Source: Turnera subulata
Lineage: Eukaryota > Streptophyta > Magnoliopsida > Malpighiales > Passifloraceae
DNA length: 64,000 nt
NCBI GenBank assembly: GCA_028386065.3
Contig: JAKUCV010002193.1
Span: 4,084 to 68,083 of the forward strand
Reading direction: 5' to 3'
Each line of letters opens with the position of its first letter. Position 1 is the first letter of the stretch. Below are positions 12,995 to 25,186 of this stretch, in pieces. The notes under the pieces were generated by a model, which worked only from the letters and a program-made list of their open reading frames with translations, searched no databases and had not been told where the DNA came from. The position numbers and the translations under genes were made by a program.

Positions 12995-13560
12995 GGGCTG
13001 GGCCAAAAATTCAAACCCAAAAGGCTCAGCCTACAGGGCCCTGGTGTTCAAGGCAGCAGACCCAAAAGCACAAGCCCATGCCGCATCTTGGCCTGACACC
13101 AACCAGTCCACGAAGCCCAACCAAGGAGGACCAGCCCACCTGCTCCAACCTGTTGTGCATACGGGTCGACCCGTTAAAACGGGTCGTCTTCAACCCAGAA
13201 CCCAGGTTCGCGACCCGGTCGTGACCCATCCGGGTCGTGCTCACCTTGCAGGTACGAAGGCGGCGCGAAACGAGGCTGCAGTGGCGGACGAGAGGCGAGC
13301 GCAGCGGCTCGGTGAATGGAGGGCGAGGCGTCGGGTGCAGCTGCGGTGGTCGACGCGAGCAGGAGGGAGGAGGCGGATCCGACAGTTCTCGTCGGGGCGT
13401 CGTCTCCTGGAGGCGCGTCCGACGGCGGGAGAGGATGGAGCAGGCGTCGGGAGGTTGGAGACGACACGAGGAGCACGTCGGTGTGGGCAGTGAGATGGGT
13501 GGCGGCCCGGAGCGTCTCAGCATGAACAGTAACCGAGGGGGTGACGCACTGTTCGTCTTC
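12995..13560 (-). other. GC-rich leader region of copia copy A
   Basis: Between the LTR/PBS (13641-13826) and the AT-rich interior lies a GC-rich stretch. It holds a palindromic CCCGTTAAAACGGG block (13169-13196 region) and a splice-donor-like AAGGTGAGCA on the element's sense strand (13238-13247). Overlapping open frames on both strands here are compositional and not supported as genes. A related block is in the gypsy solo LTR at 46807-46833 and in copia copy B at 26669-26696. Confidence 0.6.
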
Positions 13561-13654
13561 CTCTGGTTTTTTTTCTTCTTTCATCTCCGATAGTTTTCTT
13601 CTTGCTCTGGTTTTTTTTTCTTGTTCGGGTAGAGTCGTTATCGTGCTGATAACG

Positions 13655-13826
13655 TGTTATGAATAAGGATTAATACTGTGAAAATAAGAGAAGGGCAGTG
13701 AGGAAGAAGAAGGATGGCAGAAGGAAATAGGAGGAGAAAAGCATAGTTCAGCTCATCAATTTGCATTCTTGTTCTGAGTGTAAATAATACAATTAGGTGA
13801 AACAGTATTCACCACGTTTTATAACA
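13655..13826 (-). repeat. 5' LTR of copia copy A
   Basis: Read on the minus strand it starts TGTTATAAAACG and ends TTATTCATAACA, followed by CGTTATCAGCACGA, the same post-LTR block as in copy B. The middle differs strongly from the copy B LTRs, so the two copies are old or belong to subfamilies. Confidence 0.8.
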
Positions 13827-13831
13827 CTTTT

Positions 13832-15620
13832 CTTTTCTCTTTTATTTTTCACCGAATTTTTCTTCTCTTCTCCATATCCATTTACTGGCTCCTTCACCTT
13901 ATACTTTGCTGCTACGGAAGCAGTCTATATAACCACCATTATATTCCGGCCAGATAACAGGGGCTGGCTGATGTACTCATTTCTCAATGTGAAACACAAT
14001 TGCCTGATGTTAATTTTTTTTCTTTACTTTTTAATTTTCTTTTCCATTATGATTAGGTTACATTAATCGTGGCCACGCAGGCACGCACTGAACAGAGCCC
14101 AATCAAACATAATTAACTAAATTTTTTTTGTCATATTTTGTCTCTAGGGGAAAATTTGGTATGGACAAATTTATCTTTATAAAGCTTTGTCTCCATAGCC
14201 TAAGAGGACTAATTAGTCACCTAAAACATATTGTAGGACAAATATTATATATATTTAGATGGACAAATTTTATATGGCATATTTGATTTGTATTTACCAG
14301 AAAAAGACAAAATTATTTCCAAAAGTCAAGAAACAGAGATCCGTTTGGATATTATACTACCCATTTTGTTCATCTCTATAATTTTTTTTTTCTCTTTCCG
14401 TTTCTCAAATCTACAATTTTTATTTACATCATCCATATATTAGATTTTAGAATTTTTTGCCTTACCTCCAATCAAATTTGGTTTTTATTTTCATTCATCT
14501 AAAACATTCAAAGATGAAAAAACAACAAATTCAAGTTTTTATAAAAATCATCTTAGGTATTTTGTGCACCGTTTATTTTAAGATTTTGTTAAGTTCTATT
14601 CATTCAAATTAATAGCTTCATTTGCATCATAATAAAGTTAATTTATTAGCATAGAGAGGAAAACTAAAAACTCCTAATGGACCTAGTCCCACAAGTAGTT
14701 AAGTAAAAGAGTTTTAATATGTTACAAAGAATAACTGGGAGCAAGGAAAAATCTAGAAATATCGTGATAATTATGTAGTATGGAAAAAGATTTTTATGAT
14801 GGTAAAAAGTCTAATTTTAAAAATAATAAATAAATAATGATGTCGATAGGTAATATGACTATCCAATAATGTACCAAAAAAATATAACTATCCAAAAAAA
14901 AAATTCTTTAGTAAGAAAATCTTTTGTATCTCTATTTATTGAATAAAAAGTCTATCTTTGAGATTTAACCGAACCACTAAATTAAAATTTCATATTTATG
15001 ATCCTTGGAAACACTAAATTGATGTTAAATTTGAGAGAACGCTAGCTGGGAAGTGTTCAAAATCTCATCTCAATTCTTAACCTGAAAGAAGAAAGATAAA
15101 GCCACCATAAATATCACTGCATTTAAGGTTAAGAAATTACTACACATAAAGTATTCTTAAACAAGCCAAATTAGACCCATAGTAATAACATCAATTCATT
15201 GTTTGAAAAAGGTAAATTTTGAAAGAAGGTTATTTGTGTCATTTAGTGACCAAATAATGAAAAGTTGGTGTGGGAATATTAATAGAGGAGTGCGAATATG
15301 AATCCCCTAAAAGACACAAACACTCAACATACAAAGAGACCAATAATTATCGATATTATTACATATCCACAATAAAACATCACAAACTTCTAAATGAATG
15401 GGCCAATCCAACCTGTACATATTATGTAGAAGAATTATGGCCCAGGTACCGACAAGAAATGCCGCAGCAACAGAGATTACAAAAGAATCCCTACATAATT
15501 AAGCACGCAAATCCAAAACGAACCCGACAAAGAAGCCAGATATGGAGGAGTAACAGAGAACATGGAGTAGCAGAATGAAGAAGAGTGGATCGAGACCATT
15601 AATGCCACCACCACCCTTGT
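13832..15620. other. AT-rich spacer and 3' flank of terpene synthase 1
   Basis: No gene is visible. Part of it (about 14280-14340) resembles the 3' flank of terpene synthase 2 near 32980-33080, and 15240-15600 resembles 33200-33415, so the downstream flank was duplicated with the gene. Confidence 0.6.
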
Positions 15621-18600
15621 CTAGAGGCGAACGGGGTTAACAAATAAGGAGAACAAGTTATCCTCGGTCTTACTGTTTAGTGAACCATATCCATCTCCAT
15701 ATTGATAGCAGAATTGGAATGTCCTTGCAAGATTCAATGTCATTTCCATGAAAGTTTGAGAGAATGGACTGGCTGAATATCGCTCTTTGTTGAGCTTTTT
15801 CCATGTATCATATATCAAATATTTGATGTGTTCCCGGGCTTCTTCTTCTGTGCCTCCAGTTTCATGCATATAGCATTGTATTGCTTTAGGTACATCACCT
15901 CTTGCTACTTCATCCTAATCAATTCCATAAATAATAAAAAGCAATTATTTTTCTTAGAAAAGAAACATTAATCAAGTGAGACAATATATATATATATAGT
16001 GAAGGGATCAGTGAACACACCGAGGATGTTGCCAAATCATTTGCAAGGCGACAAATGGTGGATGAATAACGAACTATATTGGGATAATCAAGCTCCATGT
16101 AGCAATCTATGATCTCTGGTGTTAATGGATTGGTAGTCAAGAGGAAAGCATGCCCTAACATAACATGTCCTGATATTGATTGCCATGCAGTGTCAAGGTA
16201 CTCTTGCAGGGTAGGTGTATATCTTGAGTAGTACCACTTTGCTTCTTGTAAATATGCTCGGCATAGATCACCCCACTGCGTTATTTTTTGAAATAAAATC
16301 ATCCATTATGCACAGAGCTTAGAATAAATGATTAGGGTTAGGACATGATTGGTCTCTTAATTAATGCTTCTAATTTTACAATAAACGTGATTTTATTGAA
16401 CTAAGAAATCAGAAATTATAAGCTTGAATGGCCAATGTGCTATGCTGACCTAGTCATGACTAAGTTGTGAACAAGTTAGATTATCAAACCCAAGGCGAAA
16501 CAGTAGAAAGATATTGCAAGAAAAAATTATTGCTTTGTCTCCATTTGTCACGTCCAATTTATTATACCACATCTCTTCACATAATGTTTTTTTATAATAT
16601 AATAGGATTTTTATTTGAACCTCCATAATATAATAGGATAATGTTAAATATACTCGATAATTTGTATAAAATCATTATATCCACAAACTCGATACATGAC
16701 GAATGGTCTCGTCATTTATAGAGAGGACCCATTATCATCATTCAACAATTTTTTTTTGCTAATTGAACAAATCCAGTGGGTGTGAGTTCTCAGCAGACAA
16801 TTTAATCCACGAAGCATTTTCGATCAATAAAATAGTTTAGTACGAATGCCTAATATTAGTGATATAGGTAATAGTTGAATTCTTTAATTTATCTTTTTGG
16901 GTCAGCTAATTTGTTGGCTTATCTGTAAAGGAGGTGGAAGACATGCTATCTCGAGCTGTGAACCACTTGGCAGGAAACGAAAAGATTTCATGAATTTGGA
17001 AATTTACCAATTTCTTCAAGGAAGGAACAACATTTACTCCTTTCTCCTTAAGAATAAAGTACGCAATATCGTTGATGGAATTGAAGAGAGCAAGAAATGA
17101 TATCTTGAGGAAGTCCGGAAGCCGGTCGATTGCATTCATGTCCCATCTGAAAACAACCATACATTGTTATAGTAATATGTGTGAGTCCAAAATATTATAA
17201 ACCTTGATAAAATATATAGTATATATGCGTACTAACCCTTCAACAACTTCTGTCAAAATCTCTACTTCATCCAATGTACCATAGACATCATAAGCATCAT
17301 CTATTGATGTTATTAATGATGTAACTCTTGCTGCCCATTTTCTGTGATAACCAAACTGTGGCTCACTGTTCTCCCCCAAAGGAAATAAAGCATTGTGGAA
17401 GCTTCTCTCCCTAGCGTAGAACAACTTGTTGCTAAGATCCAGATCGTTCCACCACCTTAACTTACACCACACAATTAGTTTTAAGAAACTTTATACAATG
17501 ATAACTCAAAGAAAACACTTTCAAAACAAATTCTGAAGTTTGCACATAGATATCTTTTGTTTATACCTTGATAGATCTTTGGTCTCTTCTTGGTGTTGTG
17601 CTTGTAACTTGTTGAAATCCAACTTTGCAAGCTCGAGTATTGTAGGATTGCAATCATTTTTTCTCTCATATGCTTCTATAAACCACCTTGCTTCCATCCT
17701 TGGCATCCTCCAGTGCAGAGGTAGCTCCAAAGCATGATTCACAAGCATTGAGAGAAATTGATCCTCTTTGCTAATTTCACTAGCAACATATTCTTTGAGA
17801 GGTTTTGCTGCAAAATCCCTTGCATCTTCTAAGATACTCTCACCTTCCACCAAAAGGTAAGAGGCTTCATACAAATTCAGCATTCCCTTCATATCATCAC
17901 CAAGACATGCCTTGAAGTTTCCTTTTGCATCCTTGAAGTTATTGAAAATCTCTGCAGAGGAGAACACATTAGTTCTTATCATATGGCCAAAGTTCCATAA
18001 TCCAACCTTTGGTTAGGTTTTATAATGACAGGTTATAACGAAGGCCAAAAAATGAAAGACAAACCTTGTGGTACATTATAACAATGCTGCCTTAGAAGTC
18101 TGAATGCAAGAGCAGTGGCACATAAGTCCTGATCTTTCACATGTATATTATCTTGCCTGTAACTCTCATTGAAGATTTTCTTCAATATGAACTTTATTTC
18201 ATCTTCAAAATGATATGCTAACCCTATTCTCTGCAAGATATCAATTATCTCAAGCCGATCGGAAGGATGCGATGCATTCTTGAGCATACTCCTGACATCT
18301 GCTTTCAGCTGGTTGGCTCGTCCTGTGTATGCCTCACCCTGCATATATAGACTAGTTTGTTAATTAATTATATATAAGTGCAGACAATTATCTACTAAGC
18401 ATATATTAACGTGCATGAAAGTGGAAACTGGAAGAAACTATATGTATATATATTTTCTTTTATGTTAGGTTTATAGATGTATAATAAATACCACATATTG
18501 ATTTGTGAGCGACTGAACAAAAACATAATCCGATGTTCGAGTTGGCCAATTCCCAGATCGCCTGTTGATGGTTGGGTTGATATGCTCTTTGGTGGTGCTA

Positions 18601-18722
18601 ACCATGGATCGTACTCGAGAAGGAAGACGAGCATTGCTTGATAATCCAAGTGCAAATCGATTTGCATATGGCAATGATGGTGCAATGCCCGTTACTGAAG
18701 TGAATAGCTGAGGAGCCATCAT
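15621..18722 (-). CDS. terpene synthase 1 (TPS-b-like, plastidial monoterpene synthase), 7 exons
   Basis: Exons on the minus strand: 18722-18492, 18338-18065, 17951-17567, 17455-17237, 17146-17008, 16275-16021, 15914-15621. All junctions are GT-AG and phases join to an unbroken 598-residue protein, the usual length for plastidial mono-TPS. Residues 1-53 look like a transit peptide. RR at 54-55 begins the RR(x)8W motif, but the tryptophan position holds Ser (RRSGNWPTRTSDY). The metal-binding motifs are intact: DDAYD at 349-353 and NDLATSSDE at 495-503. The family ionises a prenyl diphosphate, normally geranyl diphosphate for this type, in plastids. The product cannot be read from sequence. A tandem paralogue is at 33418-36341. 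The start is the first ATG of MMAP, with a TATA box about 70 bp upstream. Confidence 0.93.
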
Positions 18723-18790
18723 AGTTTGGAAGCTCTAGTTTCCTGGAAGCAATTGTAAGTTGGCGAAATCACAATGTCAATGGACACTAA

Positions 18791-18797
18791 TTATATA
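18791..18797 (-). promoter_or_regulatory. TATA box of terpene synthase 1
   Basis: The minus strand reads CCTATATAATT about 70 bp upstream of the start codon, in a stretch (TCCACTCCTATATAA context) that resembles the flank of the TPS relic near 38050. Confidence 0.55.
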
Positions 18798-18799
18798 GG

Positions 18800-21002
18800 A
18801 GTGGGTACACCAAGTGCAGACGCATAATGCTAGCCTTTTTTTAATGTTAGCATTAGCACTGTTCCAAAATACAACTCCTTAATTTGCACATGTAACAAAA
18901 GAATTTGGGCACGTATAAATCACCACTTACCCACAAAGGTAGGTAAATATAAGCTTAATTATATTATTACCCGTTAGTTATCTTAAATTCACAATGATGT
19001 CCATCTCTCTCTCTCTTTTTTTTTCCCCCTTCTAGATCTAATTTGTACATTATACCCCATTCATTTTCTTTTTTAGGATTTGTTGTAATATTCTCATCAG
19101 TTTCTCCTATAATTAAAGTAACTTCTTCATTTACAACCAAAAAAGTAACTTCTTCATTACAACCCCTAAAATTATTTAATTATGAGTTTTTCGAAGGAGA
19201 AATATACGCAACAAGGTTTAACACGCTTTTAATATGCATGTGAGACTTAACAATATTATTGATTTGAATTCTCAAAAACAAAACAGTATTATTGATTTGA
19301 GTCTCAGATGAGCTATCCACTACTTGAGAAATTCACTTGGTGTATCCATTTGATGATGATGGCTTTATTTTACTTGTAGTGAATTGAGTAATCGATTTGT
19401 TTTATTTCGAATGCGTTCCTAAAATTAGATGAGAGTAAAATCCATATATAGTTGTCGCTTATATTAATTTTAACTTTGAAAAACGTAACTAAAGTTTTTC
19501 AGTTTCTTTAAATAATTTTATACATAAATAAATTCAATCTGCTTTTAGTTATGACTTCACTTCCAACAATAATGAAATATGAATAATCTCTTATGATAAC
19601 GTAACTTCCAAATGTCCTTCAAATGAATTTGAAAAGTATGCACAACGAGTGCCTAATCATCAACTCAAATCCATAATTCTAGCATAAACAAACATTAATC
19701 TATGTATTATGTATATATATATTGCAGAGACATGTTTCAGGGGTGATTGAAATAATGACACTTGGAAATTTTTAAAGAATGTAAAGAAGACATGTGGATC
19801 AATTTAAGTTACATGTTTTATTGTTTTAGGTTACAAGTTTTTTAATATTTTTGTTCAAATTATCTCTTCAAAATAATTTCTTTTAAATTATCTCTTTAGA
19901 TTATTACTCTTTTAAAAAACGTGATATTGAAGTTCTCTTTTAAATTCAAATTATTTTAAAAAATTATAATTTTTTAAGATAGTAATAAGATTTATTAGTT
20001 TTATTCAATTTGAATTATCTCCCTCACTAATAAAATTTTCTTCAAAGTCAATCTCTTAAAATAATTTATCTTTGAATTGCATGTTTTTATACAAGTGAGT
20101 ATTATTGTTGCCTTTTCACAATCACTTTCTTTTTATTCTATGTTTTTTATTTAACTAATCAATTTTTTTATTTATGCTGAAAAAATCATACAATCTTTTT
20201 TAATTTGATGAAATTGTATCTTATTCAATCTCTATTGATTTATCTCTCCTAATAAATGTTAATACATCATATAAAAAATTGTCTCTCATGTGACACACAG
20301 GGTATTGTACTAGTTTTAAATTTAAATTTGACTCTTGGATAAATTAATCAAAATTGACAAATATAGATGCATTACTCATGACTAAAATTAACAAATGTAG
20401 ATGTTTAATTCATCCAAAATAAGGGTTTATTTGGGAATGTTACCTAAATTGCACATACAGTATCTACATATCATCGTGATTGTCGGCAGAGAAAATGATA
20501 GAATATTGACTGACATGTGACTGTGTGAGTTGCTACGTACTTGGCTAGTTGGCTTTTATATATATATATAAATGTTTTCTTTTTTTTGGGGTAAGTGACA
20601 GGACTACTGCCCACATTAAATGTTAATATATATGATTGATAAAAATAAAAATATCTTCTTAACCCTTTTGTGAGCTGCATTCATCAATTTGAGACCCACA
20701 CGAGTCATTTTACTCATAGACGGGGTGGAAATAAGATATTGCGTATCCAGTAATGACTACGAAATCATGCAAAATCTTTAATGGATTTTGATTTGATGAC
20801 GCTTAGCATCGTTGTGGGGGAGGAGCGTTTTATTTTTTTTTGTGCTAGTTGTGCTATTTTTTTCTTCTATAAAACGGTTGTTTAAAGGTCAGGTAAAAAT
20901 AAAATGTCCACTTCGCTATCAACAATATAATTTCCATACACTTTTTTACGAGGATTCAAAACCCGACTTTGGGACCTCGATCGCTAACATGGCTCCATCA
21001 TG
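18800..21002. other. intergenic AT-rich spacer
   Basis: No coding signal is visible. It contains a CT-rich tract near 19005-19030 and a short TA repeat near 20558-20571. Ends of mobile elements are not evident. Confidence 0.6.
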
Positions 21003-21007
21003 GACAT

Positions 21008-21622
21008 TGATAAATTGGGAAATTTACCTGGTGAATGATGCCACAACGTGGCAAGATTGTGAAGCTCTGATGCCTGCAAGACAAGAGAGAGAAAAGAAAA
21101 AAGGACACCGGGGGTGTCCAGGGTGTGTGACCCCAGAGGTACTCCGATGCCTAAGTTAGAACTTGGCTTTTAGTTCTCAAGAGGGAGAGAGAGAGAGGAG
21201 TTGCAAATTATGTTTGCGTACCTTTACTATAGCTAGCTGGTGTGTATTTATAGGAGTAAGGAGGTCGTGTGGACCTGGACCCAGGGGGTCTTATTGCTAG
21301 CTTGGACCCAGGGAGTCTTATTACTAGCTTGGACCCAGGGGGTCTTACTGCTAGCTTGGACCCAGGGGGTCTTACTGCTAGCTTGGACCCGGGGGTCTTA
21401 CTGCTAGCTTGGACCCAGGGGGTCTTACTGCTAGCTTGGACCCGGGGGTCTTACTGCTAGCTTGGACCCGGGAGGTCTTATTGCTATATTGGACCCATGA
21501 GGTCTTGTTGCTATATTGGACCCAGGGGGTCTTGTTGCTATATTGGACCCAGGGGGTCTTGTAGCTAGCTCGGACCCGGGGGGTCTTGTTTGAGCCTATA
21601 AGGTAATTTCCTTATGTCATCA
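21008..21622 (-). repeat. 3' LTR of the gag-only element
   Basis: 615 bp. It contains 12 tandem units of about 27 bp of the form TTGGACCCAGGGGGTCTTACTGCTAGC (21266-21600; variants in most units). Within each unit GACCC and GGGTC can pair. The other LTR has 10 units, which accounts for the 52-bp length difference. Confidence 0.9.
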
Positions 21623-22139
21623 CTAGCCCCCAACTCTGAGGGTTGTTGTGTAGCAATTTCCCTCAGAGTTTATTCTCTCTAAGACGTATTTTTGTGTTTC
21701 AGTTGCTTTTAAGCATTAAATCGCCTTATCTAGCTGATTTAATCTCGTTCTTCGATATGTCTGAGTTTGAGAGTTGATCTTGTTGAGTTTGCGAGCTATA
21801 TTTCGTAAATATAAGCTCTTCAAATGACTCATGTAAGATCTACTCGAACTCGTTGGGAATTGGGGACTCACATAGCCCCCAGTGCAAATGACCCTCTTAT
21901 AAGATAGAGGTTGTATTTTTATTAAGGTCACATTAATCCCATTTTGGCTTTTGCCTTCTTTATACAACATGAGCCGGATATAAAGAGGATCTCTAGAGTA
22001 GATACCTTCTTTATATGTTTTTCAGACATGCGACCTTTGTTTTTTGACTACTTGGTCTTGGTCATATTTTTTTAATGTGCGACCTACTTGGGCTTTATCG
22101 CCTCGATCGTCTTTTATTATGCAATCTTTACTTTAGATC

Positions 22140-22460
22140 GTCTTATTTTTTGCGACTGGAATTGGCTGCATGGCCCTTTTGTCGTCTTACGACTGGAATT
22201 GGCTACATGGCCTTTTGTCGCCTTAGATTTATGTCTTGCACAGGCTACACGGCCTTTCGTTGTCTTACGACTGGAATTGGCTACATGGCCTTTTGTCGCC
22301 TTAGATTTATGTCTTGCACAGGCTACACGGCCTTTCGTTGTCTTACGACTGGAATTGGCTACATGGCCTGTTGTCGTTTTAGATTTTGTGTCTTGCATAG
22401 GCTACACGGCCTTTCGTTTTCTTGCTTTTATGGCTTTGATAGGCTCCATGGCCTTTTGCC
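22140..22460. repeat. tandem repeat, about 100-bp unit
   Basis: About three copies of a unit holding GGAATTGGCTACATGGCC, TCGCCTTAGATTTATGTC and GGCTACACGGCCTTTCGT, inside the gag-only element between the 3' LTR and gag. Frames run open through it on both strands because of the repeat; I see no gene. Confidence 0.8.
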
Positions 22461-22699
22461 ACTGTGCTTTTTGTTGAATGAAAGGTTATATTCACCATAT
22501 GTGCTGGTTCAGCTACCTATTAACCAAAATAGACAGCAAATGATAAAGGGGAGTTTTTTTTTAGGTATCCTCCGAATTTGTAGAATGGTGGATTTTGTAA
22601 ACAAGATCTTGAGACTTTGTCTCGACCAAGGAGTCTGTTAACAAGACCTTAATTGGAGAAGTGAGTCTTATAAACCAAATCTTGATTTGGAGAAGGGGC

Positions 22700-23400
22700 T
22701 CTTGTTTGATAAGACTAGGAGGACTTGTGTACAAGACCCGGGGGTAATTATGGCTTGAGTACAGGACCAAGTCTAGCGTACAAGACCGGGGGGTCTTGTA
22801 TGCCAAAACTTTCCAAAAAAACTCAAGAATAAAACCGGAGGGGTCTCGCACATCAAAATTTTTCCCCCTTTTTTTTTTCTTCTTCTTTTTTCTAGAAAAA
22901 ACTCAAGAATAAGACCAGGGGGGTCTTGTACGTCAAGCGATTTTTTTTATAGAAAAACTCAAGAATAAGACCAGGGGGGTCTTGTACGTCAAGAGAATTT
23001 TTTTTAGAAAAACTCAAGGATAAGACCAGGGGGGTCTTGTACGTCAAGAGAATTTTTTTATAGAAAAACTCAAGAACAAGACCAGGGGGGTCTTGTACGT
23101 CAAGCGATTTTTTATAGAAAAACTCAAGAATAAGACCAGGGGGATCTTGTACGTCAAGAGAATTTTTTTTTTTAAAAAAAACTCAAGAATAAGACTAGGG
23201 GGGTCTTGTACGTCAAGAGAATTTTTTTTAGAAAAACTCAAGAACAAGACAGGGGGTCTTCTTCTTTTTTCTCTTTTTTTGTTGAACAGACCATGGGGTC
23301 TTCTTTTTTTTGACAAGACCAGAGAGGTCTTTTTTCTCTCTTTTTTTTTTTGATTGAGAAGACCAGGGAGGTCTTGCATACAAGACCGGGGGGGTCATGT
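22700..23400. repeat. tandem repeat with AAGACC/GGTCTT hairpins
   Basis: Around ten copies of a unit of 50-60 bp: a T-rich run, AGAAAAACTCAAGAATAAG, then ACCAGGGGGGTCTTGTACG. AAGACC and GGTCTT form a 6-bp stem in most copies (22910, 22966, 23020 and onward). The hairpin resembles the one in the LTR repeat units. Confidence 0.85.
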
Positions 23401-23491
23401 ACGTCAGAACCTTCCCGAAAAAAACTTAAGAAATCATTTAATGGAAGAGAAGAACCTGCAATGCTTCCAACTTCGAGCCCTTTTTGATTCT

Positions 23492-24427
23492 TTATATTTT
23501 ATGTATGGAGGAGTGATCTTCTAGCTCTTGAATTTGCCATTCTTCTTCTCCTTCAAATTTTGGTATTCCCTCATTGTAGATTACTGCATCTAACTGGGAT
23601 TTTGTTAGAGCTAGTGCATCCTCCACATTAATTTGCTTAACGATTTCTTCCATTAGATCATCTTCATTCTCAGGGCCTTTAGCAGCTAATGCTTTCTTCA
23701 AATCCATGTTGGTGGTTGCCGTTATAAGCGCATGTGCTTTGGTTGAGGTTACTAAATTAGGAACTTCAATAGCCTCTATATTGAAGCGTATCATAAATTC
23801 CCTTAACTACTCACCTGACTTTTGTTTCATCAACATGAGGGCTAATGGAGTCTTTTTGGTCTTTTTTTGACTGGAGAAGTGGGTCAAAAACTTGTCACTA
23901 AGTCCTTTGAAACTCCCTATGGAATTGGGCGTCAAAGCCATATACCACTCCCTAGCTGATTTGACTAAGGTGGTGTGAAAAGCTTTACACAGGACAGCAT
24001 CTAAGTAGCCGTACATCCCCATCGTCCCTAAGTATTGTTTAAGATGATCTCCAGGGTCTGTATTACCACCGCAGTTTTCAATAGATGGGGCTTTGTACTT
24101 CTTTGGTACCGGAGCAAGTCGAACGACATCCTTCAGAGGCGAGACGCCATCCATCTCATTTCCCCTTACTTGTCGTTTCACCGATCGTAGGTGTTGTTCA
24201 ACCAACTCCCTCACCCTCTTTTCTGGTAAGGTTCTCCTCCCTTTTCCTTGTTCTCCTTCACTCTCAAGCGGGGGACGTATAGAAGCGATTGCCTCTAATA
24301 GCCGCACTTCCCCGTCACGAGTAGGACAACTAGGCTCTCTCCCAGCCATGTCTCGATGCTGCTCTCCGGCATCCCCTATTGGGTTTAATTTATGCAAACT
24401 AGCCATTATTCCATTCCTAAATTGCAT
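23492..24427 (-). pseudogene. gypsy-type gag of the non-autonomous element
   Basis: The first frame (24427-23807) ends at a TAG right after MKQKSGE; the same domain continues from LREF, through MIRFNIEAIEVPNL, to 23492. Typical retrotransposon gag signatures are visible: VPKKYKAPSIENCGGNTDPG, then AFHTTLVKSAREWYMAL, SIGSFKGLSDKFLTHF. I see no zinc knuckle and no protease downstream. One nonsense codon breaks the frame. Gag would form the particle shell; here it is probably not made in full. Confidence 0.8.
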
Positions 24428-24600
24428 AAATTATGCCCGAGTTACTGACTCAGCGCTTGGCTGGTTTGTAGGGGTAGAAGCACCTATAGTACCACCGTCA
24501 ACGATGGGTATAGTTGGAGTATCTCTTATTCCATCACCTAGAGGTGTGGATTCGGTGGGAACACTCAATTGTTCTCCAGGCATGGCTTTTTGTCCAATTT

Positions 24601-24616
24601 CCCACAGACGGCGCCA
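24601..24616 (-). other. primer-binding site of the gag-only element
   Basis: Two bases inside the 5' LTR the minus strand reads TGGCGCCGTCTGTGGG, the form typical of many plant Ty3/gypsy elements. Confidence 0.75.
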
Positions 24617-24618
24617 AA

Positions 24619-25181
24619 TGATAAATTGGGAAATTTACCTGGTGAATGATGCCACAACGTGGCAAGATTGTGAAGCTCTGATGCCTGCAAGACAAGAGAG
24701 AGAAAAGAAAAAAGGACACCGGGGGTGTCCAGGGTGTGTGACCCCGGAGGTACTCCGATGCCTAAGTTAGAACTTGGCTTTTAGTTCTCAAGAGGGAGAG
24801 AGAGAGAGGAGTTGCAAATTATGTTTGCGTACCTTTACTATAGCTAGCTGGTGTGTATTTATAGGAGTAAGGAGGTCGTGTGGACCTAGACCCAGGGGGT
24901 GTTATTGCTAGCTTGGACCCAGGGAGTCTTATTACTAGCTTGGACCCAGGGGGTCTTACTGCTAGCTTGGACCCAGGGGGTCTTACTGCTAGCTTGGACC
25001 CGGGGGGTCTTATTGCTATATTGGACCCAGGAGGTCTTATTGCTAAATTGGACCCATGAGGTCTTGTTGCTATATTGGACCTAGGGGGTCTTGTTGCTAT
25101 ATTGGACCTAGGGGGTCTTGTAGCTAGCTCGGACCCGGGGGGTCTTGTTTGAGCCTATAAGGTAATTTCCTTATGTCATCA
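24619..25181 (-). repeat. 5' LTR of the gag-only element
   Basis: 563 bp, nearly the same as 21008-21622 apart from two fewer 27-bp repeat units and scattered substitutions. It ends at TGTCATCA, followed by AACAT. Confidence 0.9.
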
Positions 25182-25186
25182 AACAT

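Larger units (their letters stand above)
5660..13826 (-). mobile_element. degenerate Ty1/copia element, copy A (interrupted)
   Basis: It is the inverted counterpart of the complete element at 25882-32219: sequence after sequence matches its reverse complement, including the RT relic, the antisense LINE-like frame, the GAA-loop micro-hairpins and the leader. Its 5' LTR is at 13655-13826 with putative TSD CTTTT outside (13827-13831). The 3' end is off the left edge because the gypsy element at 1-5659 is inserted in it. The solo LTR at 6564-9317 is a second insertion. The coding region is full of stops. Confidence 0.85.
21008..25181 (-). mobile_element. non-autonomous gag-only LTR element
   Basis: Two similar LTRs (21008-21622 and 24619-25181), both TGATAAATTGGG...TGTCATCA, flank 3 kb. 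The flanks are GACAT and AACAT, a 5-bp TSD with one mismatch. Reading on the minus strand: right LTR, primer-binding site TGGCGCCGTCTGTGGG, a broken gag, long tandem-repeat fields, a purine-rich TTGGGGGCTAG before the left LTR. There is no protease, RT, RNase H or integrase, so it would depend on another element's enzymes. The gag and PBS types point to Ty3/gypsy. Confidence 0.88.

Noticed and set aside
14100..14300. Possible MITE in the TPS 1 downstream spacer
   Set aside because: No inverted ends or target duplication could be found.
16906..17007. Extension of TPS 1 exon 5 to the in-frame stop at 16906
   Set aside because: A GT donor after SLKKL at 17008 joins exactly to WGDLCRAYL of exon 6, as in TPS 2; the extension does not match the family.
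21266..21600. CRISPR-like array of palindromic 27-bp repeats
   Set aside because: The units are contiguous, without unique spacers, lie in both LTRs of a plant retrotransposon, and the DNA is eukaryotic.
22075..22641. 188-codon open frame and overlapping frames over the tandem repeat
   Set aside because: Open only because the repeat unit lacks stops; no protein family signal.
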